A stretch of 64,000 nt of DNA from Mikania micrantha (lineage: Eukaryota; Streptophyta; Magnoliopsida; Asterales; Asteraceae): NCBI GenBank assembly GCA_009363875.1, contig CM018685.1, forward strand, positions 64,398,593-64,462,592, read 5' to 3'. The notes under the pieces were generated by a model that saw only the letters and a list, made by a program, of their open reading frames with translations, was not told where the DNA came from and made no database searches. Both the position numbers and the translations under genes were made by a program. Positions within the stretch are counted from its first letter, which is position 1. Every line of letters starts with the position of its first letter. This document shows positions 10,760-23,217 of this stretch, in pieces.

Positions 10760-12039
10760 GCGAGTGATACGCTTAAAATTCGTGCGTTGCAACTTAGTGT
10801 AACGATTAAAAAATGTACATATGGAGTCTCCTCGGATCGATTATGAAAATTATAACGTATATAGACAACATTATTGTGTCTTATACGTTGTGTTATATGA
10901 ATTAAAAAAAATAATACTAAAAATATATAAAAGTTATATCGATTATCATGTATGTTGTGTTTTATACTTTTATGTACATAAAAAAGATGTATACAATTAC
11001 ACCAACTCAATTTTGAAAATCGAAATATAAATAAAAACACAATTATATAACAGTGATATGCTATTAAGTCGGTGTTAGTCTCATTTTTAGTAACAATACG
11101 TCGCTGTTAGTTGATATAACCGAAGATTACATATATATATACACACACACACACACATTTTAAATTAACAAATGAAATGACTTTGAAAAACTAAACTCTA
11201 TATTGAATCAACATGTTTGAAAATCATTAATAAGTTAAATTATTGTAAAGAATGTCAAGAAAAAACTTAAACAAATAATATAGGTAAAATATTATGTCGT
11301 AAAAATAGAATTACGAAACATGAATGCGTATTAGAAAAAAAGGTAAAAATATAATGTAAGAAAGAGAACCATAAATATAGAGGAATCAATTTTGACTAAT
11401 ATTTATAACAAAACATATAAAATGTAAAAAAATATTAAAGTTAACCCGACTGAAAACATAAACCAGACTCTATCTTAATTAATATTTATGCCGAAAGGCC
11501 AGGTTAAAACATTATGCTGTGAAAGTGACTTAAATTTAAAACATCAACGGTGTTGTTTGAGTAAAAAATAAAGGAAACACAAAAAATAAAGAATAAAAAA
11601 AGAATTTCGCAAGGGAGTCGAACTCAAAACCATTACCATTACACCAAATGGTCAACTTAATTATTATTGACAGAAAGTATGGTATATATCTAGAAGTTGA
11701 AATGTGTGTAATAAAAGTAAAACGGCTGCAGCCCCAAGGTGTAGCATAAGTTCCAGACCGATAGCAGTCTATTCTATTTTGAATAGTCCAGGTAGTTGAC
11801 TACATGATCGGACTTCTTTTGTTTGAAATAGGACCGGGCCGGGTAGAATCTGGTTGGAAAGAAAGAAAGATTCCCTACTATAACCTATAACCATATTGTG
11901 GTCTTATTTTATAATATCTCGGGAGCTAATGAAACTATTTGAGTAAAATTGAACTGTCTCAATTCTTGGGCAATCGCACCAAAAACTCGAGTTCCTTTTG
12001 GATTTCCTTCTTGATCAGTCACAACTGCAGCATTGTCAT
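10760..12039. repeat. Tandem 1.33-kb unit, copy 1 (interrupted)
   Basis: Copy 1 starts near GTGATACGCTTAAAATTCG and is nearly identical to sequence starting at 15307 and 19827. Its last about 50 bases were displaced to 15254-15306 by the LTR at 12040-15253. It contains a CA/TA microsatellite near 11127-11156 and a plastid rpl14 tail at its end. Without the insertion the unit is about 1.33 kb. Apart from the rpl14 tail I see no gene. Confidence 0.8.
11909..12039 (-). pseudogene. rpl14: Plastid rpl14 3' fragment (nuclear copy)
   Basis: The minus strand encodes DNAAVVTDQEGNPKGTRVFG and continues through AQELRQFNFTQIVSLAPEIL to a stop. This is the C-terminus of plastid ribosomal protein uL14. 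Only about 43 of roughly 122 residues are present, and the LTR at 12040 cuts directly upstream. It is a nuclear plastid-DNA fragment carried inside the tandem unit and is not expressed as such. Confidence 0.9.
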
Positions 12040-13039
12040 TGTCACACCCCGACCGACGGCGGAATACATCGGAGCGCGAGTTAGATTGTTCATTACTCAT
12101 GGTGCTATGTGTAAGTTTCGATAATTAAACAATTGTATTAAATAAATCAAACATAATTTCATTAAAATCAAACAACCATTCAATTACATAGTTCAAAACC
12201 AAAATACATAATTGAAATAGTCTAATATTATTTTAAAATTCAAATCTAGGTCTACTAACATAAACCTATCTTATGTCTTCCTTGAAAGCATCCATCTAAC
12301 CAGTTACATATGCAAAATAAAGATTTTTGTCAACTATATGAATAGTTGGTGAGTAACCCATACAGTTTATAGTATACATAAGAAAATGATGCAATTCAAT
12401 TAGAATATAAGTTTAAACTCTAGCATGCAAATCCTACTAGTTTTGCAATTAGATTATAGAATATCTCGTCTCCAAACTCGTATCAATACTTAGCTAAAAA
12501 GCTTAGTACATCTACAAGTCTGCCATAGTTTATATCGTCTCCAAACTCTTTCAATTACAAAGCACAAGGCTAAGTAATTTCACAAGTCTGCCCATAGATT
12601 GTACTTTTCGCCCTTTTGACACATTTGACCTAAGTCAAAGCAAAGGCGGTATCTAACACACCTTAGGCTACTCGGTATCGAATAACATAGAATAACATAG
12701 CATCACAAAGCAAATAGAATCACATAACACGAATTCAAACTAAATAGACTAAAAGCATTGCATCTATAGAATTTGACTCTAGAATACTTAGTTTTTGAAT
12801 ACTGGCATATGTAACATCCCAAAAGTACAAAAATGTAAAAAGGGAGTATAGAATTACTCACATGATGTCCTAGCTTTGTCACTTGAATCGTTGCCTAGGA
12901 TTTACAAAGTCGTGCTTGCACACCTTAACCTAAAGGCAATAGAATTCCTTAGTCTATGTACTTAGAGTTCAAGTTTTGGCATCCTAGTTTCTATGGCATA
13001 CTATGGAAGTCCTATTTGATATGTCTAAGTTTGAATGGT

Positions 13040-13455
13040 TTTCATTTAAGATTATTTATTTATCGATTAAATAAATAAATATCCTAATTGATTTTTTTTT
13101 TTGAATGATTATTTATTTATTTGACTTTGAAAAATCAAATAAACAAATATCCTAATTGACTTTGAATAATTATTTATTTATTTGATTTTGAATCATCAAA
13201 TAAATAAATATTCTAATTGATTTATTTATTTGATTTTTGAATAACAAAATAAATATCCTAATGTATTGAATAATTATTTATTTGATTTTAGATAATCAAA
13301 TGAATAATTATCATAATTGATTTAGAATAATCATTTATTTATTTGATTTTGAATAATCAAATAAATAGTTATCTTAATTGATTTTTGAATACTTATTTAT
13401 TTATTTGATTTTGAATAATCAAATAAATAAATATCTTAATTGTTTTGAATAATCT
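13040..13455. repeat. Palindromic AT minisatellite inside LTR A
   Basis: Seven to eight units of about 55-60 bp follow one another. Each has TTATTTATTTGATTTT, then GAATAATC, then the complementary AAATCAAATAAATAAATA and a TCCTAATTGA spacer. Each unit can fold on itself. Units differ by small indels and point changes. Confidence 0.8.
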
Positions 13456-14047
13456 AATTTCCATCCTTTTGTATTTGATTTATTGTTTAATGTTTTAAGA
13501 ATTTGGTTTTTAAAAGAATATATCTTAAATTTGTGTTGAAGAAATTGTATAAAAGATAAATGTTTACTATAAAAACAAAAGCCCTTTTTATTTGTTTTAT
13601 ATTGAGATAATTTTATAAAATTTTCCTTTTAGAAAAATAAAGTTTTACTTTGTTTAAAAATAAGTTCTTAGTTTTCTAAAAGAAACATTTAAAGTTGTAA
13701 AATTTGTTTGAACAAAAATTGATTGATAATTTATATAAAAAGTATACCTATATGTATAAATTGTTTTATTTAAAATAATAATAATAAAGATTAATTATTA
13801 ATAAACTAAATAAATATATACATATATGTATTTTAAAAAAATTATTTTATGATAAAAGATTGAATAAAGTTTTATTATTTTAAGTATTTAAGTTTAAAGT
13901 AAATGTAATTAATTGGTTTTATTAATAAAAACATTTTCTGAATAAATTAATTTTAGCAGAAAAATAAAAACATGATTTTAGGACTTTTAGTATTTTTTTT
14001 ATTAAGAAAAATAGGATGGAATAGGGTTAAAAAGGGTCAAAAACCGG

Positions 14048-14125
14048 TTTATACTTACGCCGGCCGGGTTCGAACCTTGGTTCCATTCGCCCAGCCCATG
14101 CGTCTTAACCGCTGGGCTGGGTATG
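14048..14125 (-). other. tRNA-like segment with Pol III boxes in LTR A
   Basis: On the minus strand an A-box-like CAGCCCAGCGGTTAAG is followed about 40 bases later by a perfect B box GGTTCGAACCC. No acceptor stem or cloverleaf fits well, so it is more likely the head of a SINE or a tRNA relic than a working tRNA gene. Confidence 0.45.
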
Positions 14126-15253
14126 TGTTTGTTGAATGAACTTGAATCTAAATTAACATAAACAGAACCTTCAATTGGTCCAGATTTCGTATGAACCCTA
14201 ATTGGGTTTCGTTTCCAATTCAACCCAATGATCGATTATAAGCTACTGAGATGTTAGGGCTTTCGAACTACACAGAAAACCGATTCTAATGGTGCTAGAA
14301 CTCACCTGTAACGATGTCTTCTTGATGGAGTTCGAGTAGGAGGTTAGCCGCGGCCGCTTCTTCGATCGATCTCGACTTCAGAGAGTTTGTGAATCGACTT
14401 GGGATACCCAGAGGGTTTCGTGGAGATCGGAGCAAGGTTTAGGATGTGATAACTTCGAGTTTTATACTGATAACATTCGAATTCTATTTTGGTTGATGGT
14501 TCGGCATTTAGAAGATCGAATCCCACCGATTATGTGTTGATTTCGTTTTATTAATGGTTTGATACGAATCGTGGGTTCGTATCTCCTCCGAATCCACTCC
14601 CAATTTAATCTAAACCGCGTGGGATTAGTTGTTATGGTTTGTGGGTCGCGATCGGGTCGGTGGGTCGGGTGGTTTGGGTCGGGCGAAGAAGAAAAGGAAA
14701 GAAGGAGAGAAGGTTTTAGGAATTTGCAATCTCAGTCCCTCAAGTTTCCTATTCCTTAAATCTTTCAATTTAACTTTTCTATTCTCTTAAGAAAGTTTAT
14801 AAAAATTGAAATTTCAGCCCCTTAAATTGTATAAAATTATTTTAGCACTCAAAGTGTAATTTAAAAGTTTATATAATTATTTTTAAGAGTTTGAAGTAAA
14901 TAAGTTTGTAAAATCTAAAAATTTATAAAAGTATTTATTTGATCTTTGTATTATCTACATAAAAACTTTACTTAATTGTTTATTTTATTTATATTTATAG
15001 ATGTATTATTATTATTATTATTATGTATAATAATTATTATTTATATTATAAAAATGTATTACACATAGATTTATGTAAAAAAAAGAATTTATTTTGTTAT
15101 ATTTTGTTATAGATATTATTATTTGTCGTAAAATATATAATAATTCTATTAACTTGTTTATCGAATGTTTCAATGAAAGCCCATAACTTTATTTTATTAA
15201 AATCCGAGCACGATTACAATTAATAAAGACATAGAAAAACACTAAGGATTACA

Positions 15254-15567
15254 GTCATCATATCGTATTATCATACCGTTGTCACGTTTAAGTTCTTTAC
15301 AAGTACGACGGGTGATATGCTTAAGATTCGTGGGTTGCAACTTAGTGAAACGATTTAAAAATGTATATATGGAGCCTCATCTGATCGATTATGAAAATTA
15401 TAACGTATATAGACAGCATTATTGTGTCTTATACGTTGTGTTACATGAATTAAAAAAAATAATACTAAAAATATATGAAAGTTATATCGATTATCATGTA
15501 TGTTGTGTTTTATGTACATAAAAAAGATGTATAAAATTACACCAACTCAATTTTGAAGATTGAAATA
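15254..15567. repeat. End of tandem copy 1 and start of copy 2
   Basis: Positions 15254-15306 complete copy 1 (same as 19774-19826). Positions 15307-15567 open copy 2 and match 10760-11020 and 19827-20090. It is the host strip between two separate LTR insertions. Confidence 0.8.
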
Positions 15568-18500
15568 TGTGACACCCATGTCATTTTCTGTCCCCTCCGG
15601 ACATTTAAAACATCTAATTAAAATTTTTGTTTAGGTCCCAGAAAACTTTTTGTGTTTTGTTTGTAAACACACACATTTTTAATCATTCAAACATTAAAAA
15701 TGTCAAAGTATATCCACATACTTATAATAAGTTAACTTCAATTCACCACTCAAATCTTTTTGTTCGATCCCGATCACCATTGATGTTCACCTTACTCTTT
15801 TGTACCTGTAAACACCACATTTAAATCACCATTAGTTCGTTAGAACTAAGTAAGTTTACCCCACCATTTCACCAAGTGTATTTCATAACACCATATGGAT
15901 ACACTACTGTTGTTCCAATTATAATTTGGTAACAACATTCAATCACATACAAAACGATTTACTAACGGGCCGCTTCCACCCAAAATACCATGAATCACCA
16001 ATTCATGCATAATCATTATAATTTAACACCACACGTACATGTGCACACAAAACTCCAGTTGTGCATCATATTTACCAAAAGTCAAACTTAAACAATTGGC
16101 TCTTGAATTTTATGTCTACACTCTTGTAGGTCATCTTTTGTTCACACACCTTGTGAATCAATTATATTGGAATTGCAAGTCTTATGTTCACACACCTTAT
16201 GAATCAAAGAATGCACATTACCAATTCAACAGTTGTTCACACACCTTGTGAATCAATTATATTGGAATTGCAAGTATTATGTTCACACACCTTGTGAATC
16301 AAAGCATGCACATTACCAATCCACCATTTGTTCACAAACCTTGTGAATAATTACATTGGAATTGCAAGTCTTATGTTCACACACCTTGTGAATCAAAGCA
16401 TGCACATTTCCAATCCACCATTTGTTCACACATCTTGTGAATCAATTACATTGGAATTGCAAGTCTTATGTTCACACACCTTGTGAATCAAAGCATGCAC
16501 ATATCCAATCCATCATTTGTTCACACACCTTGTGCATCAGTTTCATTGAAATTTTCGGTTTTATGTTCACACACCTTGTGAATCTTTCAACGTAATAACC
16601 ACAATCATTTATATCAATTTCAATCAACTCAACAAATCATGCATATGTGCTAAATGCACAATCACTTGTAGTGTGGACTCACCCAGTCCTTCAACTACAA
16701 GTTCAATCAAGTAGGTAACTTACACACAATTTGAACACATTCACTTGTGTTTACATCAATTATATTCCCAATTCATATTTTCACACACCTTGTGAATCCT
16801 TTAACTATATTTCAACACACTGATTGTTCACTCTCAAGTGAATCAACCAGAACTGTCTGCACAATTGTAGATCATCAAATACAATTCTTTCTATTTACCA
16901 AACATGTGTCACACTATTAAATTCAAAACGACACACTTAGGTGTCTTATTGAGTTTTCTCAATTTTGTGAATTACTCAACTTTCACTAATATAATTATGT
17001 TCTCACCCTTGAGAATCTACTAACACAAAGTTTACTACATGTGTTATTTACACATATAGTCATCATTAGACACAAACAACAAATAGTCACACAACTGTGA
17101 TTCCAAATAACATATACTAGTGTCTAACTTCAAATTCAACCTTAAGATCTATCACCCTTACATATGTTCACACACCTTGTGAATCATATAAAGGTAAATC
17201 AATCGCAATGTATTCACATACAAGTGAATCAATTATACTTACGTATAACAAACAGTTGTCTACATCATTGTAGATCAACTAAGTTGTCCACTACCTCCTT
17301 AGTTCACATTCAAGTGAACCATTTCAACACACTTTCAACAACATTATCCACACTCATGTGGATTAATATCAATGCCTACACACTTGTAGGTCATCACTAT
17401 ATCACGTTCAACACATGGTTTATATCCATGTGGATCACCAATTGAGTTTTGTTCACATGATCACAATATTTATGATTCATTTTCACAACATTAAACAAAC
17501 TCAACGGTAATGGGTGACTTACCTTGATTTGGAGAGCTATCAAAAATCTCCAATGCTTTCCCAGGTCTTCTAGAACTAGATTCACCTCCTCTTCCTATTA
17601 TATATTCACATAAAACAGGATTTAACAACGTGAACACACAACTTGTGTTATTTATACAATCTAATTTATTTGACATGTTTCACTCTTCGTATTCAATCAA
17701 AACCTCGTTGAGGCTTTTATCAAACAACTCATGTGTAGAAATTAATCTGCACATGTTCTTAATCATATTCAACTTATCAAAACTTCATATTTTGAAATAT
17801 GTTGTTTGACTTCCTTTACCAACACCTAGTTGTAAATCACATGTATACAACTAGTCTCAATACTCCAAACACCCATACATACTGATTCAAACTCATTTGA
17901 ATCTCATTTATTAATGTGTGGCATTTAGAAGTCAAGCTATCATTTATAATTAGCATACTTATGCCAAAGTCATTAACTTTCAATTTCAACATTTAATCAA
18001 TATTTGAATTAATTTTTATCATTCCAAAGAATGATCCAAAATCATCACAACCATGATTTAATCATCCCACTAGTTATCATACTCAATAATGTGAGATTCA
18101 TGACAATCGGACATTATAACGGATCAAAATCAAGATTTCACCGTTAAAACATCTAGTTCTTCATTTATAATCATCCCTAATTCTTATATAATGCTCCAAG
18201 CTCAATTTAATCCGTATATTATCAAAATCAATGAGATAAAACGAATCGTTACCCTTTTGAACGGATTTTTTGGATGAAAACGATGAACAGGAGTTGTAGA
18301 AACGATCCCTAGCTCGATCCGTATGTTTGGATGGCTTCAAAACACTGATTAGATGGTAGAAAATCACCCTAAATCTCCTGGAAATCGAGTATTTTTGAAC
18401 CAAAATGAATTCTGATCGAGCAGATCAGATTTTTATGTTATATGGGTCCGTCGCGTACCGCCAAGGATGGCAAAAAGGGTCCTTCGCGTACCTCCACCGC

Positions 18501-18743
18501 CTTACTTAGATTTCGATTTTGTTTTCGCGATTTCGGGAGCATACGAACTCCGTTTTACGCGTCGTTTTTGCCCACGTTCACGATTTTTCGAGCTCTTTCC
18601 AATGGTTATAATTTCAAGACCTGAAGAGTTCAAAATATTTAATCTCTTATTTAATGCTATATTCGACTCAGTGTATCTTGAAATCGCAGTCTCGTTTCGT
18701 GATATAAAAAAATGCTTTTGACCGTCTAAAACCGGTCGTTACA
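15568..18743. mobile_element. Solo LTR B (3176 bp)
   Basis: It begins TGTGACACCC, ends GGTCGTTACA, and is flanked by the exact 5-bp duplication AAATA (15563-15567 and 18744-18748). The uninterrupted site is seen in copy 3 near 20075. There is no gag or pol. Apart from the terminal TGTSACACC it differs from LTR A, so the two insertions are separate events and probably different families. The LTR holds a 95-bp tandem repeat and many short palindromes (separate entries). Its last 300 bases are GC-richer and contain a short open frame that is probably not a gene. Confidence 0.85.
16140..16580. repeat. 95-bp tandem repeat in LTR B
   Basis: Units start at 16140, 16235, 16330, 16424 and 16519. Each has two GTTCACACACCTTGTGAATC palindromes separated by ATTGGAATTGCAAG-type and GCATGCACAT-type spacers. 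The period is constant at 94-95 bp with few substitutions. Confidence 0.9.
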
Positions 18744-18848
18744 AAATATAAATAAAAACACAATTATATAACAGTGATATTGTATTAAGTCGGTGTGAGT
18801 CTCATTTTTACTAACAATACGTCACTGTTAGTTGATATAACCGAATAT

Positions 18849-18898
<50 letters not shown>

Positions 18899-19826
18899 TT
18901 TTAAATTAACAAAAGAAATGGCTGTAAAGAACTAAACTCTATATTGAATCAACATGTTTGAAAATCATTAATAAGTTAAATTATTGTAAAGAATGTCAAG
19001 AAAAAACTTAAACAAACAATATAGGTAAAATATTATGTTGTAAAAATTAGAATCACGAAACATGAATGCGCATTAGAAAAAAGGTAAAAATATAATGGAA
19101 GAAAGAGAACCAGAAGAATATGGATGGAATCAATTTTTACTAATAATTATGACAAAACATATAAAATGTAAAAATATATTAAAGTTAACCTGACTGAATA
19201 CATAAAGCAGCCTCTATCTTAATTAATATTTATACTGAAAGGCCAGGTTAAAACATTATGTAGTGAAAGTGTTTGAAAGTTAAAACATCAATGGCGTTGT
19301 TTGAGCAAAAAATAAAGAAAACACAAAAAATAAATAATAAAAAAAGAATGTCGCAACTCAAAACCATTACCATTACACCAAATGGTGAGCTTAATTATTC
19401 TTGACGGAAATTATAGTATATATCTAGAAGTTGAAATGTGTGTAATAAAAGTAAAACGACTGCAGCCCAAGGTGTAGCATTAGTTCTAGACCGATAGCAG
19501 TCTATTCTATTTTGAATAGTCCATTTAGTTGACTATAGGATCAGACTTCTTTTGTTTGAAATAGGACCAGGCCGGGTAGAATCCGGTTGGAAAGAAAGAA
19601 AGAAACCCTACTATAACCTATAACCATATCGTGATCTTATTTTACAATACCTCGGGAGATAATGAAACTATTTTAGTAAAATTGAACTGTCTCAATTCTC
19701 GGACAATCGCACCAAATACTTGAGTTCCTTTTGGATTTCCTTCTTGATCAATCATAACTGCAACATTGTCATCATATCATATTATCATACAGTTGTCACG
19801 TTTAAGTTCTTTACAAGTACGGCTGG
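18744..19826. repeat. Tandem 1.33-kb unit, copy 2 (remainder)
   Basis: This continues copy 2 after LTR B and matches 11026-12039 plus 15254-15306 almost base for base. It carries a longer (TA)n run (about 18852-18889) where copy 1 has (CA)n. It also holds the second rpl14 fragment. Confidence 0.8.
19642..19772 (-). pseudogene. rpl14: Plastid rpl14 3' fragment, second array copy
   Basis: The minus strand reads DNVAVMIDQEGNPKGTQVFG, continues to IVSLSPEVL and stops. It is the same C-terminal uL14 segment as at 11909 but with independent substitutions. The plastid piece was therefore present before the unit was duplicated. Array copy 3 ends before this point. Confidence 0.88.
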
Positions 19827-20725
19827 TGATACGCTTAAGATTCGTGCGTTGCAACTTAGTGAAACGATTGAAAAATGTATATATGGAGTCTCATCTGATC
19901 GATTATGAAAATTATAACGTACATAGACAACATTATTGTGTCTTATACGTTGTGTTACATGAATTAAAAAAAATTAGTGGTAAAAATATATGAAAGTTAT
20001 ATCGATTATCATGTATGTTGTGTTTTATGTACATAAAAAAGATGTATAAAATTACACCAACTCAATTTTGAAGATCGAAATATAAATAAAAACACAATTA
20101 TATAACAGTGATATGCTATTAAGTCGGCCTCAGTCTCTTTTTACTAACAATACATCACTGTTAGTTGATATAACCGAATATTACATATACACACACACAC
20201 ACATTTTAAATTAACGAAAGAAATGACTATGAAAAACTAAACTCTATATTGAATCAACATGTTTGAAAATCATTAATAAGTTAAATTATTGTAAAGAATG
20301 TCAAGAAAAAACTTACACACAATATAGGCAAAATATTATGTCGTAAAAAATAGAATTACGAAACATGAATGCGTATTAGAAAAAAAGTAAATTTTTTTTT
20401 AAGAAAGCGAACCAGAAATATAGATAGAATCAATTTTGACTAATATTTATGATAAAACATATAAAATGTAAAAATATATTAAAGTTAACTCGACTGAAAA
20501 CATAAAATAGACTTTATCTTAATTAATATTTATACCGAAAGGCCAGGTTAAAACATTATGTAGTGAAAGTGTTTTAAAGTTAAAACATCAATGATGTTGT
20601 TTGAGTAAAAAATAAAGAAAATACAAAAAATAAAGAATAAAAAAAGAATGTCGCAAGCTGGAGTCGAACTCAAAACCATTAGAAGTTGAAATGTGTGTAA
20701 TAAAAGTAAAACACCGACATTGCAA
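19827..20725. repeat. Tandem 1.33-kb unit, copy 3 (truncated)
   Basis: It matches copies 1 and 2 from the unit start to about two thirds of the unit, then changes abruptly to unrelated sequence after GTAAAACACCGAC near 20715. A stretch of about 60 bases present in the other copies (around 11630-11690) is reduced here. It has no rpl14 fragment. Confidence 0.75.
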
Positions 20726-22630
20726 AATATATAATTCATTCTCAAGAGCTTGGATGTTTATAGTTCTAATCAAATAAGTTGGATCACTAGACTATGTAAA
20801 CTTTAGTGAATCATAATGTATGATGAACAACTTATAAACTTAATCTAAAACCCTCTCGGACCATAACTATCATGAACAAAATATTTTTAAAGTGTAGAAG
20901 TGCACAAATCTTTAATCACGGTTGTCGATGAGATAGCTAAAAATGTATTCATCATAGTTAAAACGAGTTGAGTTAAATATGGGTTAGAGTGGAAACCTTT
21001 TAACTTCTTTTTTATAATTTTGAATAAACAACACATTAAAAATTACCTATCCCAAAATCTCTTTTTTTAGTCATAGAATCAATTTAGCCAAGATGTTTTT
21101 TTTTTGAACCGGACATACATGCTGAATTGCTATCGGGTCCGATATTTCAGTGTATATTTTGTGTCTTTAAGATCTTATCAACTAATTCGTTTACTACTTC
21201 AGACTTTACATTTTATATATGTATGGCTTTAACTATTACTAAAGAGAAAAATATACTTTTGATTCTTAAATTTTAAGAATATTTTGGCATTGGGTTTTTT
21301 ATATTTCAATAATTACAGAAACAATATATAATCCTCTAAATTTTGTAACCATTTGAATTCTGGAATAAATGTTATTAAAAAATTATGTTAGTTTAGATGC
21401 GAAAAGACTAGACTATCCATCATCGTCATCCTCCTCCTCCTCAACCGAACCCTTCATGCAAATATTAAAATCAATGTTGCAATTCATGGTATGAAAGTAA
21501 AAGCAAAATTGTTATAGATTTGGGTTTGAAAAATCAGATAGAAACGATGGAACGAGGAACCCCTCCGACATCTTTTGTAAACAAGCAAGGAACAAATTCA
21601 CACACATCGCTTAAGTTTTATCATAATTGTCTTTTGATATCCCATCCACAAATTACGTTGTATTTTGTTGTTAGTTTCATCCAATAATTTCCAACAGTTG
21701 GCATTGAAACGGAACAATCAACTAGTGAAGATGAAAAATATTTGAGCAGTTTTAAAGATAAAAGTATGATAAAACTTAAGCGATGTGTTCATCACAAGTT
21801 GTTATAGTTTCTTTAGTAATATGTCAAACAACATTCTATTTAATATCATGTTAACTATGTGTGCTTAAAATGACTATTCATTATCTATAGATAACAACTT
21901 GTTATGTCACGAGACGTATAAGCCATCCACAATCCTTTCATCTAATATATAAATTATGTATAACATGACTTAAGTAAAAATTTTTTTGAATGATAAAAAA
22001 AAATTTGAAAAATATTAAATATTATATAAAAAGAAATAACACTTGAAAGGATGAAACAACACAAACATAAAAAACATGTTAGAAATAAATTTTAGACTGT
22101 GTATGTCATCAGTAGTTCTAGTGGTACTCATTGGACTTATTTTATCTAAAGTCTTGTGTTGAAGTTTCACATATATCAAATATTGCTTTACGTTGAGACA
22201 TGCGGTTTTTCTAGTTATAGGCTTCTTTCCGGGTAGACGATCATGTCATCACGTTCTGTACTTTAGGTGGCGATCATGTCATCATGTTCTGTACTTTAGG
22301 TGAAAGGATGATCGATTTACCAGAGTGATATCGAATGGCTGGACTTTTGCTGTTCAAAAAAAATTTATGTCCATCACTCATCAGGGATTCTGGGTTTAAA
22401 ATTTGCCAGATGAAACCGATAAATCGGTAGAGTTGGCTAAAAACGCGGAACCGGTAGGTACAGGTGGTTATGGATTCTCAGAGAAATAGGAACCGGTTCT
22501 ACCAGTTGCTGACTTTATTGACTGAGACTAAAACTGTTTGGAACTGGAACTGGTTTAAAAAAAACCCGGGTTACCAACCTATATAACTCGGTAAGACGTG
22601 ACGAGCGATTTGATCACGGAAAACAGTAAG
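20726..22630. other. Intergenic region with a small tandem duplication
   Basis: No gene is seen. A 35-bp unit (CGATCATGTCATCACGTTCT...) occurs twice in tandem at about 22239-22304. AT-rich tracts fill the rest. Confidence 0.6.
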
Positions 22631-22849
22631 GCCCTGTTTGGTAGCCTCTTAATCCTATTCAGAGGCTACCTCTTAACAGTTAATAGCATCTTAATAGTTA
22701 AAACATATCCTTAAATCTGAATGGTTAAGAAGCTGGTAATTGTTCATAACCTCTGAATGGTTAAGAGGAAACCTAAGTCTGAATGGTTAAGAGGTTATAA
22801 ACCATTCAGAGATAACCTCTTAATGCCATTCAGATGCAAACAAAAACAC
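22631..22849. mobile_element. MITE of the GTTTGGTAGCCTC type
   Basis: It starts GGCCCTGTTTGGTAGCCTC and consists of repeated CTGAATGGTTAAGAG words on one arm and AACCATTCAGAG words on the other. It resembles elements at 41364 and 62552 (GTTTGGTA/TATCAAAC ends). It is non-coding and lies 370 bp upstream of the SEC8 start codon. Confidence 0.5.
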
Positions 22850-23077
22850 CTCCGTAAATCAATCATTGGTTTTACCATATTGCCCCTGACCTTGGACGCG
22901 CTTGGATAGAACAAGTCCTGATACAAAAGTTTGAAAACTCAACCATGGTTAAACGCATCTAGTCACAAAATCGTCAGGTTAGTACCGTTTTCCTTCCGTT
23001 TGCTGGAGCTCCATCAAGCTCCCCTCTATCTCCTCCCTCCAGATCTCCGATCATAACTATCTCCGTACAGTTTTCCG

Positions 23078-23178
23078 GTAAGCAATCTCTGATATTTCCT
23101 CTTCGCAGTTCTTCAACGGAGTTTTCCGCGCGAACGAGATTGCAATTTGTGTGTAATTGATCTCTTGTTTACTTGCAG
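23078..23178 (+). promoter_or_regulatory. 5' leader intron of SEC8
   Basis: A GTAAGC donor at 23078 and a TTGCAG acceptor ending at 23178 lie in the leader, 39 bases before the start codon. The preceding CT-rich stretch (22985-23060) looks like plant 5' untranslated sequence. Leader introns often raise expression, which is inference here. Confidence 0.5.
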
Positions 23179-23217
23179 AATTTCGAATTCGACTTGTATT
23201 TTTAGTTATTTTGAGCT

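Larger units (their letters stand above)
12040..15253. mobile_element. Solo LTR A (3214 bp)
   Basis: It begins TGTCACACCCCGACC and ends GGATTACA, the TG...CA termini of an LTR. It is flanked by the exact 5-bp duplication GTCAT (12035-12039 and 15254-15258). The sequence on both sides rejoins into the tandem unit seen uninterrupted at 19760. No gag or pol is present, so it is a solo LTR or a very short derivative. Its size and TGTCACACCCC start recall LTRs of large Ty3 elements, an inference from memory. It contains a palindromic AT minisatellite and a tRNA-like segment. Confidence 0.85.

Noticed and set aside
14048..14125. A functional tRNA gene
   Set aside because: A and B boxes are present but no acceptor, D or anticodon stems could be folded. 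It is more likely a SINE or tRNA relic.
16140..16580. CRISPR-like repeat-spacer array
   Set aside because: The repeats are plain 95-bp tandem units with conserved spacers in a plant LTR. No cas genes or prokaryotic context are present.
16039..17445. Small open frames across the palindromic part of LTR B
   Set aside because: They arise from the TTCACACACC repeats and have no protein-like composition or start context.
18442..18721. Overlapping open frames near the end of LTR B
   Set aside because: They lie inside the LTR, overlap in two frames and show no known domain. They are probably leader or promoter sequence of the retrotransposon.
12040..18743. One full-length LTR retrotransposon with 3.2-kb LTRs and a tiny internal region
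   Set aside because: The two LTR-like pieces differ in sequence and have different target duplications (GTCAT, AAATA). The stretch between them is tandem-array DNA.
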